DNA from: Gordionus sp. m RMFG-2023
Lineage: Eukaryota > Nematomorpha > Gordioida > Chordodea > Parachordodidae
NCBI RefSeq assembly: GCF_954871325.1
Contig: NC_088776.1
Coordinates: forward strand, 25,468,508 to 25,532,507
Direction: 5' to 3'
DNA: 64,000 nucleotides
Position numbers and translations under genes: made by a program
In this document: piece by piece, positions 45,327 to 56,937 of the stretch
Position numbering within the stretch: position 1 is the stretch's first letter
Layout: every line of letters starts with the position of its first letter
The notes under the pieces: model-generated
The model's database searches: none
What the model was told of the DNA's origin: nothing
The model's input: the letters and a program-made list of their open reading frames with translations, nothing else

Positions 45327-45401
45327 CTTACCAGGATTGAACCTGTGTCCTTCTTCGTCCTTCTGTTTCTAAGCATACATCTAACCCATTAGGCCACCCT
45401 G
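45327..45401 (-). other. tRNA-like 5' head of the LINE
   Basis: Read on the minus strand, the LINE begins CCAGGGTGGCCTAATGGG, which contains an A-box-like TGGCCTAATGGG, and about 40 nt later GGTTCAATCC, a B-box match, followed by CTGG and GGAG, which can pair with a CTCC next to the 5' end. Stems pair only partly, so it is not a working tRNA gene. It lies inside the target duplications, so it was part of the inserted LINE copy. Confidence 0.65.
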
Positions 45402-45640
45402 GAGTTGTAATAAACTAGTAAATATATTTTTTCCCAATAATATTAGAATTATAAAATATTTGATATTTAATCTCAATTTTTTATTTAATAAAAAAATAGA
45501 TTTATGTATATAAAAAAGAATGTTTCTGAAAATTATTTAAAAAAAAATATTATATAATTAAATTTTGATTGATTATTGTTAATTGCTTTACCAATTAGCA
45601 ATACAATTTTTTAAGTACAAATATTTCTATTTTTAATTTT

Positions 45641-45953
45641 ATTATTTGTATACATAGTAACGAAATAATCGCGTTACATTAAAAAAAGGTATATAAGCGT
45701 AACTCCGTTATTATTTTTTACAGCACAGGTCAAAATTTAACATTGTTACTTTTTCAGAGTAACAAAATGTCTCTATAAATTATAGGGATTATAAAGGAAA
45801 GGTATTATGTTTTAAATAAATCTAATTCAGTTTATTTGGTAGGTCCAATAATTAATTTAAGTTTGATTCTTTACTATATCTAATAAAATAAAACACTTGT
45901 TCCTTAATTCATTTAATCACATTCCACAAAAATTCATAAAATATAATTATAAC
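45641..45953. other. Spacer with hAT-end-like GTAAC words
   Basis: GTAACGAAATAATCGCGTTAC near 45656 and GTTACTTTTTCAGAGTAAC near 45746 resemble the sequence near 63930-64000, probably ends of a hAT family. No gene is supported. Confidence 0.35.
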
Positions 45954-46553
45954 GGACCAGAACCAAAGGTATAGCGGTCCTGTTTAATTCCTGTTCCATT
46001 CCCATTTTGTCCAAAAAAATATATTCCATTCTCGTTTCGTTCCAAGTTTCTTCAGGTTCCAGAATGGGTTCCCTAAAAAAATTACTAATTTTATTCATTC
46101 ATTTGTGTAATACAAAAATTATTACATCTAAGATTTAATAAATGATATATTCTCTAAAAGATTAATATTTATATTCCTACGGCATGTTATTATAAATCTA
46201 TTAAAAAAATCCTTCAAAACCAACTTGGTAACAGAATTGTTTAAAGAAAATTAAAACATTCATTATTAGTTTTATAACATAAGATAAAATATTCTAAATT
46301 TGATTTGAAAAAAAGTTTTATAATCATAATCACATATAAATAGATAGATATAATATAATACTAATAATATTGTTTTGTGAAGTAAAATGCAATTAAAAAA
46401 TGCAAAATGAATATTTATGACTATAATTAAATTAAAATTTTCATATTATTTTTCGGAACATTCAGGAAATGTTTTGGGGTTCCATTCATATTCCATAAAT
46501 ATATTAAGAATTCCGTTCCCAATGTTCCGAAAGGTTACTTTCCAGTTTCCTGG
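45954..46553. mobile_element. MITE, probably hAT type, about 600 bp
   Basis: GGACCAGAACCAAAGG at the left and CCAGTTTCCTGG at the right are imperfect inverted repeats. The flanking 8-mers ATTATAAC and ATTATAAT differ at one position. Subterminal words such as TGTTCCATTCCC and GGGGTTCCATTCA recur near both ends. No coding potential. Confidence 0.6.
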
Positions 46554-46899
46554 ATTATAATAATTACTTGAACATTAAAATAATATGTAGATAATGTTAT
46601 TTATTATGTTACCATATTATTAACTTTATAATATATATTATTTATTAATATTGATTATTTAAACGAAGATACCGATCAATATAATAATCTTAAACTATAA
46701 CTATGATAAATTCTTCTATATTTAATATATTATACTAACTCAAGATTATAAATAAAAAATCGGAGTTAACCAAAATGACACATTTAATGAAGATTTCTAA
46801 AATAAGTTCATTATGTGATCACAAGCTAAAAAAATTATTAATTGTATTATTAAACATAGACCTTTTCCCATCAAATATAATGAAAAAAGGCATTTATAT

Positions 46900-47067
46900 C
46901 AGTGATCGTTATAAGAAGAGGACCAAGCTATCCTGAAAATATATAAGGTTCCCTAAAAATTTATTTTTTAGATATAATTTTTTGCAATTAATTAACTCTT
47001 ATTTGCTAATTTAGGACAGTTTTAAAAATTGTGCTCTTCAAGTTGAAAAGAGCTAGCGACGCCACTG
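46900..47067. mobile_element. hAT MITE with perfect target duplication, 168 bp
   Basis: It begins CAGTGATCG and ends CTAGCGACGCCACTG. The 8-bp duplication ATTTATAT (46892-46899, 47068-47075) is perfect. The right end is related to the MITE at 44689. Confidence 0.85.
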
Positions 47068-47075
47068 ATTTATAT

Positions 47076-49552
47076 CAATTTAATATATAACCATTGGTAT
47101 CGCTAAATTAGTTTCAGGCATAGTCAATGAAACTTTTTAGTCAGTATCTTAAGGGGACATAAATTTAATCTCGGTTTGCTGAACACTAGTTTTTTTCCTC
47201 TCTTACGACGTCACATATAACTCGAAACCAATTTATATTATATTATATATTAATTTACTGTATACAATCCATTATTGGTCATAATTTATTTTTAGGTTTT
47301 TAATACGCTAATGACTAGAGACCTCCAAAGACAAATTATTTCGACCAACCTGACTTGACTCGCTAGAAGAAAAGCTTTATCTCAACTTGAAAATTTTTTT
47401 AAACAAAAATTTCTGACCGAACCCAACCCGTATATGAAATTAATTCCATAATCCCTACCAATTCAATTTGAAAATCAGAAGATTTTAAAAAAATTACCCG
47501 AATTTTATTTTTTAATATATATGTATAAGAAATAATATAAAATGAACAAAAGTGTAAAATAATATAATCGTGGCTGATTAAATTCAAATAACAAGAAATT
47601 TCCAAACCTGACTCAACCGCATCTAAAAAAAAATTCCTAGATATGACCTATTATAAATTTGTTTAATGATGGGTTAATTTTCCGATTGTATTAATAATTT
47701 CTATATCTTATTTATTCTACTAATTATAGGTTATATTTTAATGATATCTTTTATATAAAAAAAAAACTTAAATATTAGAGAATGAGTTTAAAAATCAAGT
47801 TATAAAATAAAAATATATTATTTAATATTATTGCAAATGATATTTCTAACCTTAACGTTATTATTGATTTACTAATGAAGTTGAAATTATATTCATACGT
47901 TTATCTCTTTTTTTTACAAATAGGAGGACAATATTGAAAATATATCTTATTTCGAATTTTATTTAATTAATACTTTGTACCTGTATCATGGGAGGAGGGA
48001 GGTGGTAGCTTTCTACATATATGTATAATATTCCAAAAAAAATAAAATGATATCCAATTTAGCTTTCATAAAATATATTTATATAACTTGTATTTTCATT
48101 TTTGTGTATATTTTATAAAATATTATAAATTAAATATATAATATTAATACTCATATAAATGGATATAATATATTTCAATGTTTACAAGGATGATGAATTA
48201 TCATTATTCTTTTTATCCAACAAAAGAAGCCTTGTTCAACCGATGACCTAATGATGTTAATGAATTAAATCTTGGGGATTTGACTTTACACATAAACTTT
48301 AAAGAGTTAAAATTCAATTCTTTATTACCTTTATAGTATATATAAATGAAAAATTTAAATAATAATATGTAATACCAATTGATTTTCCTTATTTGCCTAA
48401 ATTTAAATTACACAGTGGATGTTAATCTGGGTAAAAAAGTTAAACTTTTGAAATAAAATGTAAATTCCAGCATTAATTTATTTATAAGTTGGCAAATCAC
48501 ATTTGGCTAATCTTATCCAACAACTCATTTTAGTCTATACCTTTTTAATTTGATCATTTGCTAGTAAGAAAAATTAATTATTCAGTTTTTCATAATTCAT
48601 ATAATAGATTCTTGGAGTATTATATTAAATATGTTCCGGGGTTCAATCATAAGTGGAAGATGTGCTAGAATCATTTATTCTAGTGATTTAGAGATTAAGC
48701 ATCATGGGGTAAAATGGAAAATTTTAAAATAAATGTTCTGCTCATAAAATATGTGTGAAGTTATTAAAAAACAACTCTTAAGCTAAAAATATATTAAATA
48801 AGTGTTAAATTCTAAATATCATAGCAGGTTATTACTAATTAAGGGAATATATTATTGCAATTATAGATTTTCTTTGCTACTTAAAAAGGAAAAAAAAAAT
48901 CATAAACACCAAAAGAACCCTGTGAGCTTCTTTTTTTACTGGACTTAAAAAAATAGTATCAAGATTCTCTGTTATTTATATTTAAAGATTCGTGGTCTTC
49001 ACCTTCGGAAGATACTGATTAGTTCCATTTATTTTAATTAATTATTATTTTATTTTTTTCCATATGCTTTATGTAGTGAGTAGAGTCCTACAAAGTATTT
49101 TTTTGCGGCCCGAATAAGACTTCTTGAATAAAAAAATTTCTCTGTACAAACCCTCCCAAAGCACAAATTTTTCCAGCCCGACCTGAATAAAATTATTTTG
49201 GAATTCGAGTTTAAATATTATAATATATAATGATGAATAACGGTTAAATTACCATTGCCTCCTAGTAAAGTTACGTTCCGTTGTTTAAAACGTGTTAATG
49301 TTACAAAATCTCTAATTGAAAATATGAAAATTTATTGATTTATTTCTCTATAAAGTCTAAAATAATGGAAACTAGTTTATTAATATCTTATCGTTTAATT
49401 TATTATAATAACAATTAAAAAGATTGTTATTTTAAGCATTTGATAATAGACTAATTTATCAAATAAAACATCATTATTGTTTCCTGATCGTTAATTTAAT
49501 TTGCAAATGAGAATATTACATTTCTTTGATTTTGGATATTTACAGGTATATT
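47076..49552. other. AT-rich spacer with weak coding and MITE hints
   Basis: No gene is established. Near 48176-48335 two plus-strand frames, offset by one base, read VYKDDELSLFFLSNKRSLVQ and then NELNLGDLTLHINFKELKF up to a TAG, which looks like an old or partly read exon of unknown identity. At 47316 TAGAGACCTCCAAAG and at 49083 TAGAGTCCTACAAAG resemble ends of the MITE family at 880. Confidence 0.3.
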
Positions 49553-49774
49553 GGGTAAACTCACTGAATCACGGGGAAATTTTTAATATATTTATTTATT
49601 TTTTTATAATATTTTTTTAAATATTAAAAAACAAATTATTTTTATAAAAAATAATAAATATAAGATCGTTTGAATATTTTCTTGGTGTAATTTTACAATA
49701 AAAACGGAGTAAATTTTAAAGTTTAAAAATTGAGTATATTCAAATTGAATTTTGGTGTATTTTTACAATAAAAA

Positions 49775-49945
49775 AGTATTTAAAAATTTAAAAAAAGGAC
49801 TGTATTTAAAAATTTTAACAAACGAAGTATATTTAAGAATTTAAAAAAACGGAGTATATTTAATAATTAAAAAAAACGGATTATATTTAAGAATTCAAAA
49901 AAACAGAGTATATTTAAGAATTTAAAAAAACGGAGTATTTTATTT
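49775..49945 (+). repeat. 27-bp minisatellite, about six copies
   Basis: The unit is close to GGAGTATATTTAAGAATTT followed by AAAAAAAC, with copies diverging slightly. It lies inside the left part of the TIR element. Confidence 0.8.
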
Positions 49946-50034
49946 GTGAAAATTTTCATAATTATTACAATTTACTATTAAATCAAATACTAGATAATTA
50001 ATCAATTTATTTGAATAAACATAATTGTTATATT

Positions 50035-50215
50035 TGAATGTTTATATATATTTTAAAAGGTTACTCTATTTGAATTATATATTTCTTACATTTTATATTA
50101 TCTTATGGAGGTCAATGTAATTGCATATTAGTAGTAGTTAAATGACATAATTATAAAAGACTATATATAGGAAACAATTTTATAATAAAGAATCTATTGT
50201 TTTGACTATAAAAAA
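50035..50215 (+). repeat. Left LTR
   Basis: About 181 bp. Starts near TGAATGTTTATATAT and ends just before TGGCGACGAG. The exact first base is uncertain, because the match with the right LTR extends a few bases further left. Confidence 0.85.
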
Positions 50216-53200
50216 TGGCGACGAGATAAAAAAAAAATTTAAGTCGCGCGGTTTTCGCTCTTCGGTCAAGTTTAATAATATATAGAATTATAAAAAAAAT
50301 TTCTGTTTAAAAAAAAATTATTATATATATTTAGAAATTATGGATAAAATTATTCTCCAGGACTTTAAAAAGGAAGATTGTTCTATCGAGGACTACGTTG
50401 ATTATATCTAATATATACTAAATGTGAAAAATATTCCTCAAACTGAAGCCACTTTAAAAAAATTATTTATAGCTTATGGAAACATTATAACTGATATCAA
50501 AAAATTACTCTATCCTAGGAATATAGAGGAGGTAGGATGGATTGACATATATAAAATAGCAAAACAACTATATAAAGATGAAAGAACTATTTGGCATCAA
50601 GAATTGATTTCATTAGATTAACTCGCGGGGCTACTGAATCCGTAATGAGCTATTTAAAAAATATAAAGGAGCTAGCCCGAAGATGCGAATTTGAAGACAA
50701 TGTAGAACTGAGAATTCGAGATCAATTAATCACCGGACTAAAGATGTCACAACTGGATAAAGAACTACGATTAAGATATCCAGATACTAAAGACGAAGAC
50801 CAACCGTTAAGCTTAAACAAAGTGGTAGAATTGGCTTTAGCGATGGAATGAGCCGACTTAATACTGCTAAAATGGTATATAAAATCAAAGAGCCGAATAA
50901 ACATGATAATAATAATCGGATAAATCAACATGATAAAAATAATCGGCAGTATAATAATTATGATAATGATAAACGGCACCTAAAATGATAATAAAGCATA
51001 TGTAAAAAGAGAACTAGTGCCCGGGTATAATAACTACCATACCAATAATAATAGTAATTGGAGAAAACCATGCTATTTCTGTGATCGGTTTCATGCTATT
51101 AGAAATTGTCCCGCCTACGGAAAATTGTGCAGTAAATGTAGGAAACCAAACCACTTCGCCGTATGTTGTAAAGCTAAAGAAAAGATTTACGGAACAAATT
51201 ACAATAATAAAGAAGACGATTCGGATGTCTCAATAAGAAAAATATACAAATATGGGCAACATCCAACAATTGAGGTATTAATAAACAACCAAAAAATTAA
51301 AATGGAATATGATACTGGCTCGGCAGTAACCATTATTAATGAAATAATATGGAATAAAATCGGAAGGCCAAAACTTAGAAGGGCTCAACTACATATGGAA
51401 ATAATAGAATAGAAATTATGGGCGAAGCTGATTTAAAAGTACAATTAAATAATAACATAAAATGGCTTCCATTATTAGTCACACAAACAAATGATGCAGC
51501 TCTATTATAATTTCCATGGATTATCGAATTTGATTAAGCGTTACCAAAAAATGTAAAAATCAATATGATCAACAATAGATATAAATACAATGATAGGTAA
51601 CGTAAATATTGACAAACTATATAAATAAAGAATTTGCTACGGTGTTTGATAATAAATTAGGATTAATAAAAAATGTCGAACCAGTAAAACTACAATTGGA
51701 AGAAAATACAAAACCAATTGCACTGCCAGACCGTTGCCTTTAAAAGTAGAAATCGAAAATGAACTGAAGCGTTTGGGAAAAAATAATATAATCAAGAAAA
51801 TAGATCCATCAACAACAAGAGTAACCTGGAGTACTCCAATGGTAGTGGTACGTAAAACTTCAAGCGAACTACGATTATGTGGAGATTTTAAAGTACCGTT
51901 AAATAAATTTCTACTAAAAGACTATCACATTCTACCAACGTTTGAAGAATTAATAGCAAAAATAGCGAATGGAAATAAATATACAACATTAGATCTCAAA
52001 GATGCATACCTACAAATGAGCATTGACGATGAATCGCAAGAATTATTAACATTGGTAACACCAAATGGATACTACCGCTATTTACGATTACCTTTTGGTA
52101 TAGCTACAGCACCAATAATATTTCAACGATATATGGACGATTTACTGGCTGATTGTAAAGATACAGCAGTTTATTTAGATGATATTATAATCACAGGAAA
52201 TAATGATACTGAACTATTGAGAATATAAAACATGTCCTTAAAAAATTACAAAATGCGGGATTAAAAGTCAAAACAAGCAAAATAAATTTTATGAAAGAAA
52301 AAGTATCATATTTAGGATACTGGAATACACCTGGATAAAAATAAAATAATAGCAATACAAAAATATCCAACGCCAAAAGATAGACATGACATAAAATCAT
52401 TTTTAGGTATATTAAACTATTATACACGGTTCATACCAAACTTACATGGAATCATAGCCAATTAAATAATAAAACTAGTAAAAATGTTAAATGGAATTGG
52501 ACTAAAAAAGATGATGCATTATTTGAAAAAGCAAAAGGAATAGTAACAGAACACAATACTATACAATTTTATAAACCGGATCTTGAGTTAATACTAGAAA
52601 CAGATGCATCAAACCAAGGATTTGGAGCTGTACTCCTGCAAAAATATGATAATGGTAATGAATACTATATAGCTTACAAATCGAGAACTTTACAAGATGC
52701 TGAAAAGAATTATTCAACAATCGACAAAGAAGCCAAAGCTATAGTAAACGGCGTAGAAAAATTTCATAACTATTTGTATGGACGAAAATTTAAAATACGA
52801 AATAAACCTTTAATAAAAATATATGGGGATAACAGAGATTTAAACGCTTTAACAAACCAAAGATTGTTACGTTGGGCTTATAAATTATCAGCATATGATT
52901 ATGAAATAATGTATAAGAATGGCGCAACTAATATAATTGCAGATGCTTTATCGCGAAACCCAATAGAGAAAAATGATAATAAAATAACAAGTGAAAATAA
53001 AACAGTGAAATATATTCGAAATCTTACTTATGACACATTAACTTTATCAAGAAAAGAACTTAGAGATGAAACTGCGAAAGATCCAATTTTAAGAAGAGTA
53101 AAAATATTATTAAATGGTATAAAAATACAAAATCAAGCACCAGAATTACAAGCTTTTAGAACAAGAATAAATGAAATAGAAAATGATGACGGTATCCTAT

Positions 53201-54222
53201 TTTGGAATGGTCGCTTAATAATTCCATATTCACTACAAAAACGAGTTTTACAGATATTACATACAGGTCATCTTGGTATTACATCGATGAAATCCATTAT
53301 GAGACATTATATATGGTGGGAAAAATTAGATAAAGATGTCGAAAAATTAGTCAACCGCTGTATCGGGTGTCAAAAACATCGCAGAGATATACCAGAAGTT
53401 GTCGTATACCCATGGAATCCGCCAGCACAACCCTGGGAAAGGGTACATTTAGATTTTGCCGGACCACTAGACGGATTTTATTGGCTGGTAGGAATCGATG
53501 CATATTCAAAATGGATAGAGATCGATAGAATCAAAGATACCACAAGTAAAAATTTAATAAATAGATTAGAAAAATGGCTAACACAATATGGTGTTCCACG
53601 TCAAATTGTCACAGACAATGGTCCACAATTCATATCAAATGAATTTTACAAATGGTGCAAAAATAAGAATATACAACACATAAAAACTACACCATACCAT
53701 CCGAGAAGTAACGGATTAGTTGAAAGATGCATACAAACTATAAAAAATCAGTACTTTGCTAATAGAGAACAATCAAATGATGGGGAAAAATGCCTTAATG
53801 AAGTATTAGTTACATATAGAAATTCCGAACATTCCTCAACGGGCCGAATACCTGCCAAACTATTTATGGGGAGAAGACTAAATACTTTATTAGACTGGGT
53901 GAAACCATCAATTACTGAAAAATTAGAAACCTCTGTAGTAAAACACGATCAGTTAAACAAAGGCATACATAGATTTTGGAAAAGAATTAGTTTGGATAAA
54001 AAATCCACTTGAAAAAGGATGGCATGAAGGAAAAAGAATAAATCAACAAGCAAAATTCTCGTATAACGTAGAAGAAAAAGATAAAATAGTACGAAAACAC
54101 GCAGATCAACTACGAATAAGGGAAGAACCAGACGAAACCAAATCAATAATACCAATTGAACCAAGTCAAAAAGGAAGGCAACCGCGTTATCCAACAAGGG
54201 AACGAAAGCCAACAAAAATATT

Positions 54223-54405
54223 TGAATGTTTATATATATTTTAAAAGGTTACGCTATTTGAATTATATATTTCTTACATTTTATATTATCTTATGAAGGT
54301 CAATGTAATTGCATATTAGTAGTAGTTAAATGACATAATTATAAAAGACTATATATAGGAAACAATTTTATAATAAAGAATCTATTGTTTTGACTATAAA
54401 AATAA
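54223..54405 (+). repeat. Right LTR
   Basis: Same sequence as 50035-50215 with about two substitutions. The end of the polyprotein frame runs into its first bases. Confidence 0.85.
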
Positions 54406-54902
54406 ACAATGATAATATAGATATATATTTTTAAGGAAAAACAAAAATAGTTCTATATAAATTTATATTTTAAAAATATAATTAATTTATTCAAATTTGA
54501 CATATTTCTAATATTACGAAAATAGGAATATTTACATATATATAAATGAAAGGAAGATTTTCTTCCATTTCTGGGGATGCTTACCTTAAGATCCCTCTAA
54601 AAACGCTCAATACGTTGAGTATGGGTCGGTATGGTCTATAAAGTTTCTTGACCTAGTAATGATCATATCAATTTTCATTAAGATTATTATAAACTTGAAA
54701 AAATATTAAATTTTAAGATTTGTGTAATCAACTTTGAATTATTATTAAATCAAAAAATTTCTACCAAAATCCAGACGATCTTATATTTATTATTTTTTTT
54801 AAAAAAATATTAAAAAAAAATAAATATATTAAAAAAAAATTAAAAATAAATAAATAAAAAAAAAATAATATTAAAAATTTCCCCGTGATTCAGTGAGTTA
54901 CC

Positions 54903-55171
54903 GTATATCTATTTCAAAGGATGAGTAGTAAGATATGAGATTACTTAAATTTTAACGTCATTCTAATTGCTTCAACACCAAGGAAATAGAAAAGAAATTA
55001 CTTTTACCGGGTTATCTTGGGGGCTAAACCTAAAATTCGGTATAGGAGATCTTACCTTCAAAGTTACTGCAGCTTACATTAAAGGGTATTGTATTTTTTT
55101 TATCGAAGATAATAATCTACAGCGTAATATATTAAACAGATGGAGCTAAGAACGCTATACTAGCTTCTGAC
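54903..55171 (+). other. Spacer with a short unassigned open frame
   Basis: From 54967 a 60-residue frame includes NRKEITFTGLSWGLNLKFGI and GDLTFKVTAAYIKGY. Just before the hAT insertion a second frame reads DGAKNAILASD, and it stays open across the insertion site when the hAT and one target copy are set aside (KLKLNI). This may be host coding DNA interrupted by the hAT. No family is recognised. Confidence 0.3.
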
Positions 55172-56929
55172 CAGAGTTGTTAAACCCTACTTTTAAAAGT
55201 AGCGCGCTATTGCTATCGCTACCCATATAAAAAGTAGCGCGCTAAGCTACTATTTTTTAACTACTATTTTTTAAAAGTAGCTTTGGCTACTATTTAGACA
55301 ACTTTTTATAAAAAAAAATTAGAAATAAATTTGTTTTATTTTTTGCTTATAATATAAAATTGTATAGTATATAATACATAAAAATCAACATTTATAAATA
55401 TTTAAATATAGTTAGTTTTGATAATAAAAAAATTTATGTTAAAAGACTATATTGTAATAAAAATATCTATTCATTATTCATCATGGTAATATTCATTTTT
55501 TTATTTATTTTGCTGCATTTTAATATAAAAATTATTTATACACTATCATTCCCAAGTCTAGAGCGACAATTAGAAAGTATAAGTTTCGCCTAACTAAATA
55601 GTCTCTCATACACTAGCACTTGAGGGCAAGGCAGTATTTAATTTTATATACATATTTTTAATATAAGAAATTATAAAATACTCATTTGAGTATTTTTAGA
55701 TTTATTAAACGTGTCTCTATTATTGTAGTATCCTTTATTTCAAAAATATTATCAGTGAAAGTCGTTTTTATGGTTGTAACTAGGGCATCTGTTTGGTATG
55801 AGACTATTCAGCTTTACCATGAGCCTATCACGTTGATCTTTAGCATCATCGAAATGATATATGACCAGTTTAATTTAAAATTGGGATGAATGATAAAATT
55901 TATTTGCAAGTACATCCTATGTCTGGCATCCTATATCCTTTTGAGACAGCTAATGCTACAGATCTCCTTTTTAAAGTCTTAGGGTCTAGCCAATGACCTG
56001 TGATTCTCAAATAAGCTCTAAAAATATTAATATCAGATCAATTTATAAATGTAAATAAGTTACCTTCTGTTGTGTCCAAATACCTGCCGTGGTACATATA
56101 TAGGATATCTCTGACAACTCTGTTATTAGAACATCTTTCATCACTTCAAAGTTATCTGCTATCTCAATCTAGTGTCTGGTGACATAAAATTGTTGTACCA
56201 GGGAATAGAGCTTAAATCATCATGATCAATGATGGATTATCAACCAAGGACAGTGGGTGAGTTGTATCAATTACAAAATCGTCAATAACTATATCAGCCA
56301 ATATCTGAGAAATTGGCATGTGCAATATTATTAATCAATTTAGCTTGAATTGAATTGATTTTGGATGTAGTTTCCCCTAAATTAAAATTATTACGATGTT
56401 TTTTGGCATGAACATTTTTATAAAATAAATACTATTATAATTCAAAAATGACAATTACCTTAGGTCTTTTTTGAAGTTATAGCCACTAGATTTATTTGAG
56501 GATATATTTTTTTTTACATTTTAAACAAATAAATTTGTAGCCAACTTTTGTTTTTACATTAATTTGAAAATATTTTGGGAAATGGAAATGTGTATTATTG
56601 TTATCAAGAACATTTCTTCCAAGGTACCTTCCACTTCATTAATATTATAATTGTCTGACTCATTTACATCGATTTCGATATTCATTTTCGAAGACATTTT
56701 GAATAATTTACACCAGATGAGATGATTTAGGTTTATAATACAAATTGAAAATATTAATTTCAATTTCAAAATAAGTAATAAATCATAAAAATTATAATTA
56801 ATTATATTATATTTAAATTTTCATACTTATAAGTTATATTCATTATATTTTTATTAATAATTTGGGAAAAAGTAGCATGCAATTAGCTATCGCTACCAAA
56901 AAAGATAGCGCGCTACTTTAACAACTCTG
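55172..56929 (-). mobile_element. hAT transposon with N-terminal half of a transposase
   Basis: The termini CAGAGTTGTTAAACCCTAC and GCGCTACTTTAACAACTCTG, with AGTAGCGCGCTA words near both ends, and a perfect 8-bp duplication CTTCTGAC (55164-55171, 56930-56937) define it. On the minus strand from about 56700 a frame starts MSSKMNIEIDVNESDNYNI. After stops and shifts it continues into a BED-finger-like VGYKFICLKCKKK ... NVHAKKHRNN and TTSKINSIQAKLINNIAHAN. The catalytic core and dimerisation region are not seen, so it is a decayed, internally shortened copy. Confidence 0.88.
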
Positions 56930-56937
56930 CTTCTGAC

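Larger units (their letters stand above)
41821..45401 (-). mobile_element. RTE-clade LINE, full length, with nested MITE
   Basis: A 9-bp target duplication GAGTTGTAA flanks it (41812-41820, 45402-45410). The opposite foldback arm near 39860 preserves an unoccupied site (inverse of AAATTTGAGTTG, then TATAAACTAG), which fixes both borders. Without the 422-bp MITE and its 8-bp duplication the element is about 3.15 kb, the usual RTE length. The 3' end (left) is a short A-rich tail after GAAGAAG repeats. The 5' end (right) is a tRNA-like sequence. Confidence 0.92.
39351..45640. mobile_element. Foldback element with modular arms, split by a LINE
   Basis: The left arm (about 39400-40330) and the right arm (about 41300-41820, resuming 45411-45640) are inverted repeats at roughly 90% by eye, for example AATGAGTAGGTTTAGAATCG near 40040 against its inverse near 41620. 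The right arm carries four tandem modules of about 267-290 bp (40605-41590), the left arm one. No transposase is visible. A MITE interrupts the left arm (39554-39742) and the RTE LINE the right arm (41821-45401). The outer ends are approximate, because similarity fades near 39400 and 45640. The architecture resembles Drosophila FB or Galileo elements, but sequence kinship is not claimed. Confidence 0.75.
50035..54405 (+). mobile_element. Ty3/Gypsy LTR retrotransposon, nearly whole but broken
   Basis: LTRs of about 180 bp at 50035-50215 and 54223-54405 differ at only about two positions, so the insertion is young. A primer-binding-like TGGCGACGAG follows the left LTR. Parts in order are gag (about 50340-50870) with zinc knuckles (about 51070-51180), protease (about 51270-51410), reverse transcriptase (about 51730-52330), RNase H (about 52560-52960), and integrase with its zinc finger and catalytic core (about 53220-54000). 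The integrase resembles the K02A2.6-like group of animal Ty3 elements. The element is broken, with several breaks, but all parts are present. The target duplication could not be fixed. Confidence 0.9.
49553..54902. mobile_element. Non-autonomous TIR transposon split by a Ty3 element
   Basis: The ends are inverted repeats of about 130 bp: GGGTAAACTCACTGAATCAC on the left and the inverse GTGATTCAGTGAGTTACC on the right, continuing to an AATAATAAATATAAGATCGT word in both arms. GTATAT flanks both sides (49546-49551, 54903-54908) and may be the target duplication. Removing the Ty3 element (50035-54405) leaves about 1 kb without a gene. The superfamily is not assigned. Confidence 0.7.

Noticed and set aside
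45059-45340. A 93-residue plus-strand protein
   Set aside because: It covers the LINE 5' region and a MITE end in antisense. The minus-strand LINE explains these bases.
49546-50034. CRISPR-like array from the 27-bp repeats
   Set aside because: The repeats are contiguous and diverging, without spacers, in an animal genome. It is a minisatellite.
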